From NCBI GenBank assembly GCA_015039465.1, contig MU130224.1, positions 349,398 to 388,597 of the forward strand: DNA of 39,200 bases, in the 5' to 3' direction. Positions 30,809 to 39,200 of this stretch are shown piece by piece; the stretch's first letter is position 1; each line of letters starts with the position of its first letter. The translations under genes and the position numbers were made by a program. Below the pieces are notes generated by a model. It had not been told where the DNA came from, made no database searches, and saw only the letters and a program-made list of their open reading frames with translations. The DNA is from Phlegmacium glaucopus. Its lineage: Eukaryota > Basidiomycota > Agaricomycetes > Agaricales > Cortinariaceae.

Positions 30809-33800
30809 CTACCTGTACTCAATCTCGCCTGCCATATCCTCAGCACGTGGACCACGACCGTCATCAATGTACATCACATCATCCTCCTCTTCGTTGATCT
30901 CAACATCTTGGCCTCGCCTTCGCTTTCGACGTTCAGCAGTGCTTGCTGCCATATTCTCTGCCACGCCGTCAGAACCCACCACCTTCTGTGATGCTGCCTT
31001 TTTCTTTTCTGCGGCTTTCAAGGCAGTCGCTGCTCGCTTTGATTCTTGTGTAACGCGGAGCTTTTGTGCTATTTGATCATGGTGTGATCGACGGTCCAGT
31101 GCATATGGTATCAGGGAAGTCAGGTCTCGTGGAAGGATTGCCCAGATTAGATGGGCATTATGGAATGCATGGGTGTTGATGAGGAATACATCAATAGGTT
31201 TGTGTTTGATGAACATTTCCATTATGCCGGATTCAACTCGTTCTTGTAGAACAGTCCACTTTCCAGATGCTGTGCAACCCGCGTGGCGACAATCATGTTG
31301 AACGTTATACTCGAAAAGGACGGCCTTGACAGTTCAATGCATCAGGTGAGTTCAGCAATAAAAAAACCTGTTACTGACCGTAGCAGGAACAACAAGAATC
31401 CTCTTTTCATTGAGACAACATTTCAATATTGGCATTCCGAATGTCTCATGGCGGATGGCGGCAACTTGGAACACGTCAAGGGCAATTAATGATGTCTTGC
31501 TGCTTGTGTCTTGCAGGATATCAATGATATGACCTGTGATTGGAGGTTCTGCCGTTGCGTTCTAGTTTAATGGTTGAATTTTGAGCAATATTTTCGTGTA
31601 TATGATGTATTAAGGGAGTTTAACTGACCGACAATGGTGATTGAGCATAGACCCAGGTTCCTACCTTGCACTGGTCCTGAGATTTTGCAATGACATGTAT
31701 TCCGCGATACCACAGAGTATTTGAGTTGGGATCAATGAGGCCTGCTGAATTCAATGCATCAATGCCGTATGTATCACTCCACCGCATAGCAACCCGTGGT
31801 TGGAACTTCTTATCTTTGCCTCGTTTGAGTGGCAAAAGCTTGATAGTACCTAATCATATTCGAGGTCAGTGAAGACCTAACCGGCCTTTGAGCTCAATGA
31901 GCTGTTAAATTGGCCCACCAGTTGGTGATATCGCATCATGAGGTCCCCATCCAATTAGCGTCTGTAGAACTTTGTTGGTGCTGATGAAATTCCGGACAGA
32001 GGGACCTGAGCGAGACCATTTTCCATCTTTTACGGCCCACCATCCCCCGGAAAGCAAGTGCTTTACAGTTTCCTGTTCAGCCAGCTGGTTGGCAATGTCC
32101 CAACTTGGTGCAAGGTGATTAGAGAGTATGGAACAATAACGAAATATTGCATTAAAACACTCAAAGACTTCCGTAGCAGCACCCACAAGCGGCCTGAACC
32201 GAATAATGTCTTCTCGGAGATGACCAAGAAGATGGTACTTGATTTTTGAGACGATTTTTGAAGGATCAATGAGGGCCGCAATATCGAGAACATTGGCTGC
32301 TGCGGTCTCGATGTCCAACTAAATTATGATCATTTGATAAGCGACAGAATGATGAAAATTCTTGAATTTACAAGATATTCGTCGAGATTCCGTATTTCAG
32401 GAAACCACAACAAAGCAGCCAACTCGCCAATCACCTTTGTGAGAAGAAACTTGGTGCTGTCTACGAGGTCATAAACATGGAATGTGTTCACTTGAACCAG
32501 AGTTTTCAATTGGCGGCCAATCAAAGAGTTCGCATATTGCATGATATAATTTGCCCAGATAGCATGAATTGAGAGGCCAGAAGCATCAGTTGCCTGGAGC
32601 CGAGTTGAATACACCTTTTGTTGGGCTGCCGTCCATGTCAAATGTGACCCATGCCAGATATACTTTACCACACCAAGCAATATTGTATGTAGAATTTCTA
32701 CAGGTGTATCATGAGAAGCATCAAAGCCTGCGAAATGAGTAGCTAAAATATTTTAAAGACTGAAAGGATGATAGCGTACCTGGCATTGTAAGAAATGAAT
32801 TATATATTGCCGGTTTGTTTGCATCTACCCATGCCATAAGTTCTGCCTGGATTTCATGCGGGGATCAAAAGGGTTGGAGCTTTTGTATGCTTTGTGCTTT
32901 ACAAATAAGCTCGTCAATCCAATATTGGGTAAATGTATCCTTGACACCTGTTTTTGTCTGTAAGTCCTTTACCGTTTGGGCAACTCCAAGACATGCTGCG
33001 TGGACTTGCTCTTCCACCTTCTGAAGTGTATCATCTGATGAACGGGGATCACCAGGCTAGAATGACCAGAGGTTAGTTAAATTCATAGGAAAATGAACAT
33101 GAGAAATATGCCTACAAAAAATGATGCATGGAATCCATCATCTGTTTCCCTGACTTTCTGTGTATCCCCAAGCTCACATTTGCGACATGGATGATTCCCA
33201 TTTCCTCCAATATGGCCAGATGTCTCACTCTGAGAAGGATTATCTCCTGGGGCACAGTTACAGTATATTTTAAATCAGGTCTGGAGCCCATTAGCCACAT
33301 TTCGGACTTTGACCGGTTCATGATGTGTCGTTCTATTTTATGTAAGGTCAGATGTTCAATCCTTTGCAGCTATGATTATTGATCAACGCACTCGATGATA
33401 TGTTTGATACCCTGGAATTGTTCTGGGACACTTGAATGTGTCGAGGTTGATACAAAATGTGTGTGAATCTGTTGGTTGAGAAGTTTCCGTGGCAGATTTC
33501 GGTGAGTGATATAAATATTCCAGTGCTTGTTCCAGTTTTTCAACCAGTTGCCAGACACATTGTCTCCAAAAACATCAATAAAACTTGAATAGATGGGGTC
33601 ACCCTCGGCTAGCGCACGATCAGGATTAGGCATGCGCAATGGATGGCCTTTACAAATCGTTTCAGCAGACCAGCAGGGCATCTCACTATCTGCTTCAAGG
33701 TCCAGCATGTTTTTCTGTAAAGCGTTTATCATAATTATATGATCATCTCTAATTGTCGACAGTTTCTACAAAGAATCTGTTAGTATCCACAGGAAAGTTG

Positions 33801-35095
33801 GGAATTTGTGGGGCTATAAAAATACTCACCATTGTTTCATCGTATTCAACTTCCCATGCATCTGCCCATATCGTCCCTTTATCATCTTCAAGCCATCGCA
33901 CAGGAATTACCATCTTTTTGTTCAAAAGGATGGCTGGTTCATCTATGAAGTAGTGCTTACCATCTCCGGCATCAAACATTGGACTTAGGATGTGTCAATC
34001 AACATCATGCCTCCACTTTCGAGCATGCCAAACTTCAGAGATCACCCCATTTGCCGGAATGACAGGGTATTGTCGGATGTGTGGGGCTACAAGTGGGTTC
34101 ATCCAGTCCTATTATATGCTGGTCCATAAGTCTTCTCTTGTTTAGGTGATAGAAAACTCACATTAGCTATCAGCGTTCTGGGATCATTAAATGAGAACGC
34201 ATTTCCTTTTGGAGACATCCAATTTATTGTTGGGACTCCACTTTCATCTCAAACTCTCTGCTGAACTTTTCACAGGGCATCAAATGATGGAACATGTTTC
34301 ACCCCAACCTCCTTCAGTAACCACAAGAGAACTCTCATCAAAGATCCCGAGATGCGAAGACGAGGTAAGTTGTCAATTGTATCCAAGAGGAACATGAGTT
34401 TGGAATTATATGGGTGCCAGGTATTAGAATCACAATTTGTCTGATCGTCAATTTCTCCAGACTCATCGTTTTCGAGTGCTGAAGGTATTCAAGGTAAGTT
34501 CGTGATCTAAATTCATATACTGTATCCTGACCAAGGTTCTGTAGGATCTCGGTCAATATATCATCATGTTCAGCTTCATCCCATGCATCTCTGATATGGC
34601 CCATATCTTCATCGGGCATAGTTTCAAGACCACCCCACAGTCCAAATTCTTGGATCTTGCGCTCAAACTCCATTCTAGCATCTCGCATAGTCTCTTCCGG
34701 CCCCTGTTCTATCCCAAACGCACCATCGGTTGGCACAAAATTATCCCACATCTCGTGTTCAGCAAGTGATGGTCCATGAGGTTGAACAACGCTGCAATTA
34801 TCCCCATTTTCGAGAGATACAGGTTGAGCAATTGCGAAATGATCTTCCTGAAGATCCTCTGGATTGTTAGCAGTTGAGTTTGACCTTGCTTGACGTTCTA
34901 AAGAGTTCTGATGGCTTGATGACTTCTGGTGACCTTTCAGGCTATCACGTTGAATCCATTCTTCATAACGGTCCAGTCCATGATGTTCTAGACAGATTTT
35001 ACATCTGATCTTTCCATCCTCAGTTCATAATTCAATGTCTGTTGCTCTGTCAATGTGTCAATGTTGAAAGTTTCATAGATTTCTGTTACTGACAT
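30809..35095 (-). pseudogene. DNVSGN-type transposon protein (uncharacterised Agaricomycete family), decaying
   Basis: A long multi-exon minus-strand gene. The proposed start is MSVTEIYETF at 35,095, then a one-base shift near 35,020. A zinc-finger-like N-terminus follows (RCKICLEHHGLDRYEEWIQR, then H-x5-H in KGHQKSSSH). Next come an acidic linker, WMSPKGNAFSFNDPRTLIAN, WMNPLVAPHIRQYPVIPANG, FIDEPAILLNKKMVIPVRWL, the core motif FGDNVSGNWLKNWNKHWNIY with THRNLPRKLL and [29 protein letters not shown], then NVQHDC and LINTHAFHNAHLIWAILPRD, and a basic, acidic-ended tail. This order is shared by a large uncharacterised family in mushroom genomes, probably a transposase or its partner. An in-frame TGA after RKWRHDVD (about 33,996) and the 5' shift suggest inactivity. 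Exons were not all delimited. Confidence 0.65.
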
Positions 35096-35326
35096 TCTGG
35101 CAACTGTGTTTTTTTCCTACCCTTCGATCCATGCATTTTATATGAGAAGGATTTGATAGACTTGGAGGCAGAAAATGTTTCTTCACGCTAAATCCCAGTT
35201 AAAGACCCGCGAGTATGCCCTCATGACCAAAAATACGAAGTCCTTATTTTTTTAAAATTCTCAACCTTTCTCCCACTTCCTCGCATTGTCAAACTCACTT
35301 CTACTTTCATTTTCACTCTTTCAATA
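35096..35326. promoter_or_regulatory. Bidirectional promoter of the divergent transposon gene pair
   Basis: 231 bp separate the two ATGs. On the minus side a CATATAAAATGC box lies at about 35,135-35,146, roughly 45 bp from the minus-strand ATG. On the plus side the sequence before 35,327 is pyrimidine-rich (CTTTCTCCCACTTCC, TTTTCACTCTTTC), a common fungal core-promoter feature. Confidence 0.5.
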
Positions 35327-36621
35327 ATGCCTACCTCTCACTCTTCTTCACCGAGCATCAACCCAAGCCTTGGTTTGTCACATGATGAGCATGTGGAACG
35401 TGAACTCCTTCAAATGATGTTGTCAAGTCCACCACCGAATGGTCCTGGAGATGTGGCAGTGGACGAACTTGTGTTAGACGATGATACACCATCAGGAGTA
35501 CTGTTGAATTCTGCTGCAAGCCTTCGCAATGAGCTAGTTGTTGCTCGGCGAAAAGCAGCTCAATTTAAGTTGCACCCATACCAACGTGAGTCCGTTGAAG
35601 AGTTTGTTAGGGTAAAGTGCCTTTTCCAACTATTTTCAAGTGCATATCTAGACATCTCACAATAAATTCACAGGGATCTTCGACATTTAAACAAACAATG
35701 CTATTCATTCAATGCTGTGCTGTCGAGAACTTGGTTGCAGGCATCAAAAATACTGCTCCACCTTTCGTTTCTTCGCCTCCACTTCTTGTAAGTATTTTTC
35801 TGTGCTTTATTACCAATGTCTGAAACTTTCTTTAGGAAAATATCAAAAGTTTTGTAGTTGCAGTCTTGTTGTCATGCAAGCTCAGTGCATATAAGAAGGA
35901 TTCAGTGCCTGGAGACCATGTTATGGTATATTCTCCTCATAATGTAAAACCTATCTGATTTATAATGTTATGCCATACTCACTTCTCTTCCATGGTCTTA
36001 TGTCCCAGATAACCTAGTGGGCGACTCGTATGCCTACAAGGTCGTCAAAGCTGACATACAAGAAGAACTGACTCAAGCCCGGGCAAGGATAAAGAAAGCA
36101 GTTTGTGAATTCATTCTCTTAATTAACCACCATCTCAATACCCCAACGTTACAGATCAAAGAAAGTCTTGCATTGCCAGTTAACGAATCAGACAGTATCT
36201 TCGATCTCGCAACCACCATCGTCACTAACTCAAAGTCCTCGGTCACAGTTCCTCTCTGCGCAAGGATAGCATTACTGGTAAGCCATTGGTCACTCATTAT
36301 AGCCATTTGTATTAATGCTGGATCTTCATAACAGCGTAAAGTATATGTTGAATTCCCTGGTGGAAATTTTTGGGATAAGGTCGATGCGCGTCTGTTACTC
36401 ATTCGCACGATGGCAGGTGGGGAAAACTGGAAGATCACAAAGTATGTTGTTATATTTTAGCACTGTATGCTCGTTGTATTTACATTTTGCACAGGGCTTT
36501 TGAATGTATTCTCCAGGCTGACCGTACCAGCTATGGGGACAATGCATCCTATACACTCCCAGACATCACTGCCGACGTATTCCAGAACTCGATAGATGAT
36601 GTGATTGCAGGGACTCACTAG
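35327..36621 (+). pseudogene. Partner gene of the DNVSGN element (uncharacterised family)
   Basis: Exons read MPTSHSSSPSINPSLGLSHD (35,327-35,612), GSSTFKQTMLFIQCCAVENL (from about 35,674), ENIKSFVVAVLLSCKLSAYK (from about 35,836), VGDSYAYKVVKADIQEELTQ (from about 36,010), IKESLALPVNESDSIFDLAT (from about 36,154), KVYVEFPGGNFWDKVDARLL (from about 36,335) and AFECILQADRTSYGDNASYT to the TAG at 36,619-36,621. Introns are short GT-AG. One junction (35,923 to about 36,010) leaves the frame shifted, so it may be broken. The FW-x-x-VD and DR-x-x-YG segments recur in mushroom genomes beside DNVSGN-type genes, always divergent as far as I recall. The N-terminal half has a charged helix (RNELVVARRKAAQFKLHPYQ). 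Function unknown; DNA binding or regulation of transposition is a guess. Confidence 0.6.
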
Positions 36622-37019
36622 TACTGATCTCAGGCTTGGATTTTAGAACATTGACCGCTACCTAATCACCTTTAATATCAAATCCATAACTGGCGCAGCT
36701 GTGGCCTGCGAGTTGGTATATCACAATGTCACTTAGTACTCCTTTATGTTTCTTGTATATAATTCTCGTACTCTCTAAATATTAAAATATTGATACTATC
36801 AAATTTCCGATTAAAATCTTTTGCAAATTGCTACCCTACCTCAAAAGCGGCTGTGAAGATTGGTCCTGTACATGTCTGGATCAAGCTTAAGTTAAGCTAG
36901 CTCTTCACCTCCAGTGTACATACCATGATATGAATACGACAGCTCCACCTTTGAGCTGTGTAGAATGCACAGAAAACAAACCACTGATGTGCCGTCAGCA
37001 CTTTATGAGTCCGAAGGGC
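36622..37019. other. 3' flank of the element; last normally oriented sequence
   Basis: AT-rich sequence with ordinary dinucleotide use. A short plus frame ending about 37,024 contains CVECTENKPLMCRQH, a Cys/His cluster, but it cannot be extended into a gene. No inverted terminal repeat of the two-gene element was found here. Confidence 0.4.
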
Positions 37020-38137
37020 AACAGTGACTAACGAGCGTTGCACCGGGGTTGAAACGCGACATCACTGGGTAGACAGTCGCTAAAGGGAAGTTCGCTGAAC
37101 TTCCAACACTTCTTGTAGAGTTGGTACTTGGGTGAAGGGGATACGAGCGAATACAGAACCTTGGCGGTCTCAACTAAACGCATACCAACACCTGGAACAT
37201 CAAGTTCAGGTAAGTGGAGCAGACGAACAACACACAGTTTTTCGGAGACGTTGAACCCTAACAAGTCTTCAGATGGGTCTGGGTGATTCAGCTAAACCCT
37301 GTAGCTTCCTAGTTTCAGTCCAACAGCAGACCCTAGCCGTGTTTGGTCCTCTACCGTTTAATTCTCCACCCCACCATAATCTACGCCATACTTGGTGAAG
37401 TTCCTCAGTCCTCCATAGAAGGGGGTTAAATAAGGGAGGGTGTAACGGCCATCTAGGTAGTAGCTACCGGTAAGTATCTTTTACGGAAGGTTTACGAGTC
37501 TTGGACAGTTGTTCTTTTCCAACCTCGACTCCAACTGGTGACGACACAGCTAACTCCCTATGTGAGCGAGCAAGTTCCGTATGTTACTGAGAAGGTAACG
37601 TAGTTACACCAGGGAGGTTACACCTTGGTTGAGTAAGTCGGATAGAAGGCAGTTAACGAGGAGGCCAGCTAGCACGTCGAGACTTATTTCAACGGGTCGA
37701 CGAAAGGTGTGGAAGTTGTTAAGTAGTAGGTGGAGGACATGGGATAATCAATACCAAGGTAGGAACACTTGGGAAAGGAGACTCTTGTGTACATAAAACA
37801 ACTTAAGGTTTGACTTTCGGGTTAACACGTTAACATTGTAAAAGAAGTAGGGTTTAAGGTTAATTGTGATTCGTGAAGGTAAAATAAAACTAACTACATA
37901 GATAGTCAACCAACAGACTCTCGACTACATCCCAGTACCGACTTGGTAACTTACTTCAGAATCGGAGGGCGCGGTGACCAAATTCGGCAGAGAAAGAGAG
38001 TAGTGGTTTTTGTGCTTCTTGAAACAAGTCCTCCAGTAATAGCTACAGTTCGAGGTCAACTCGGAATTTCGAATCACACTCTCTACGGTGTCGTAGCTAC
38101 GTTTACGTACGTGCACATTTAACTGAGACGACCAGAC

Positions 38138-38210
38138 ATGAAATGTCAGGGGGTGTATGAGGTGACCTTAGGCCACCTGAGGTGGTCTGAGGTGGTCTGA
38201 GGTGGTCTGA
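38138..38210. repeat. Mirrored MITE end
   Basis: The plain complement gives TACTTTACAGTCCCCCACAT, then ACTCCACTGGAATCC and GGACTCCACCAGACTCC units. It aligns with 30,091-30,155 with about nine mismatches in 57 bases. As written, the motif is only a letter-reversed form of the family. Confidence 0.88.
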
Positions 38211-38232
38211 GTTACTATCTAGTAGGAAAATC

Positions 38233-38286
38233 CTGGGACTTAGACAACTTTAAGATAATTATCGAAGAAAAGAATAACTCTTTTTA
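38233..38286. repeat. Mirrored copy of the 30,475-30,528 block
   Basis: The plain complement reads TAGGACCCTGAATCTG ... ATTAATAGCTTCTTTTC ... TTATTGAGAAA. It matches the minus strand of 30,475-30,528 at 47 of 54 positions with no gaps. This is non-repetitive, mixed-composition sequence, so chance is not a reasonable explanation. Confidence 0.9.
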
Positions 38287-38514
38287 CGTTTTATGTAAAA
38301 ATTTGTGTCGTAATTTACCCTAAACCGGATACCCTTTTTAAAGGGTTTCTCCTTTATAACTTATCTTACTATGTGGCGGTTAACTACCTGTACACAGGTC
38401 CTGGACCTTGTACCTTGTACACGTCCCGGAAATGGGTAGAACCCACCTATAACTAGGCTATAAGAGTGTTGTCGTGTTAGGCCGATCACTACCAGTTCCC
38501 ATTGGGGTCCCACC

Positions 38515-39012
38515 TTAATCCGACTGGGAATGGGAATGGGAGGTTTTTGGGAATGGGAACCGACTCCCATTCCCAAAACCTCCCATTCCCATTCCCAAAG
38601 ATTCCCCAACCTCCCATTCTTTGGGGTCGTCCCAAATCACGTTCCCAAACCAGGTTTAGGAAGGAGTTCGAAACATTAGGTTTCCTCGGAAGTTTCATCG
38701 ATAATAAATTTTGTACAAGTCCCACAATTTCCACAAATCGTTATCTAAAATTTACTTTATCTCTCCCAAACTGATCATAAAATTCGATGACTAACAACAC
38801 TTTCGTCACTCCGGAGAAATCTAACGAAAAAGAGACTAAATTTCAGTTAAAATATCTATGTGTTGTCAATCTAGTGAGACTATAGTCTCTTTATTTTTAA
38901 GGGTTTTTATGGGACTGGGGAGGTCTTCCCATTCCCAAAAAGTTCCCAGTTTTTTAGACATGGGACTGGGACTGGGAGGAATGGGAATGGGAACATGGGG
39001 TCCCCAAAGGGT
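38515..39012. repeat. Low-complexity GGGAATGGGA / GGGACTGGGA tracts
   Basis: Two clusters (about 38,515-38,645 and 38,915-39,012) of short G-rich and C-rich hexamer-like repeats lie in both orientations, giving hairpin potential. They lie within the mirrored segment, so the true motif is probably CCCTTA or CCCTGA when read as the complement. Confidence 0.7.
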
Positions 39013-39200
39013 TTGGGGACGGGTAGTGATTTAGGCCGATTATAGTCGTACAGTCGTCCAGCTACAACGGAACCGTGAACCGGCCCTACAACTCGCGTCG
39101 ACCGTACGGTGTAACGCGACTACTAACCCAACCTACAGTTATTGTGGACCTCACGGTCGGTCCACGGATCATAGGTCTCTCGAAGTTTGTTCGAAACATC

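Larger units (their letters stand above)
37020..39200. other. Segment written backwards without complementing (artefact)
   Basis: Neither given strand carries recognisable content, but the plain complement read left to right does. In that reading 38,138-38,210 is a MITE end of the ACTCCCCCACAT family followed by its GGAATCC and GGACTCCACC interior, and 38,233-38,286 matches the minus strand of 30,475-30,528 at 47 of 54 positions. TA clearly outnumbers AT (for example about 20 to 8 in 37,501-37,800), and CpG outnumbers GpC 19 to 5 in 39,001-39,200. The complement reading also opens an 84-codon frame at 37,141-37,392 containing LVVQVHSPRLLVVCQKASAT. The left boundary is between about 37,010 and 37,080, and no N marks it. 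Confidence 0.88.

Noticed and set aside
37028..38734. ORFs of 60-90 codons on both given strands in the right-hand tail (for example 37,028-37,264, 38,361-38,609 and 38,502-38,774).
   Set aside because: The tail is mirror-reversed, so neither given strand exists in the organism. These frames are artefacts.
37020..39200. A genuine genomic inversion or mirror-repeat (H-DNA) tract.
   Set aside because: A true inversion is reverse-complemented and would match on one of the two strands. Mirror repeats are short, purine-rich and self-symmetric, whereas the 54-bp match is mixed-sequence and 7.7 kb from its partner.
1..39200. tRNA and rRNA genes.
   Set aside because: I looked for the T-arm consensus GGTTCGAATCC and conserved rRNA stretches on both strands and found none. 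A covariance-model scan would be needed to exclude a divergent tRNA.

Overview
This is nuclear DNA from a mushroom-forming fungus (Agaricomycetes). The genes carry many short (about 50-90 nt) GT-AG introns. The window also holds repeat and protein families typical of that group: a DUF6535 membrane protein, an NB-ARC/TPR NOD-like receptor, a DIRS-type tyrosine-recombinase retroelement, a pogo/Tigger DDE element, and a two-gene transposon-like unit with a DNVSGN motif. I cannot place it to genus from the sequence.

Layout. 1-2,127 is repeat DNA: a TTAGGG-ended element carrying a nested MITE, then a hAT-like MITE. 2,128-11,236 is a CpG-normal gene island, all on the minus strand: a five-exon inositol-polyphosphate 5-phosphatase with an N-terminal beta-propeller (FRA3-like), a twelve-exon secreted or membrane-anchored TAP-type alpha/beta hydrolase with a complete catalytic triad, and a small unresolved membrane-protein gene. 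11,567-15,663 (+) is an NLR: disordered N-terminus, NB-ARC, then at least 15 nearly identical 42-residue TPR units broken by a 100-N assembly gap. 15,664-30,340 is a CpG-poor repeat graveyard. It contains a decayed copy of part of the neighbouring hydrolase gene, a second TTAGGG-ended element, a DIRS-like element split by inverted repeats, a pogo element, a 33-bp minisatellite, and a DUF6535 gene broken by a frameshift, a 1.6-kb insertion and a MITE. 30,809-36,621 is a divergent pair of genes sharing a 231-bp promoter region, probably one mobile element in early decay.

The most important observation is at the right end. From about 37,020 to 39,200 the sequence appears to be written backwards without being complemented. 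Read as the plain complement, left to right, two separate blocks align to repeats elsewhere in the window (one about 87% over 54 bases, the other a MITE end). Neither ordinary strand does this. TA exceeds AT and CpG exceeds GpC there, the opposite of what is expected. No biological process makes such DNA, so this is a database or assembly artefact, and genes called inside it on either given strand are meaningless.

Second in interest is the NLR. Its repeat units are too alike for the assembly to have resolved, and the 100-N gap does not fit the 126-nt period, so the repeat number is unknown. A third theme is mutation at CpG: a duplicated 0.42-kb piece of the hydrolase gene has lost all 15 CpGs of its source, and the tyrosine recombinase has lost catalytic-box arginines whose expected codons are CGN.
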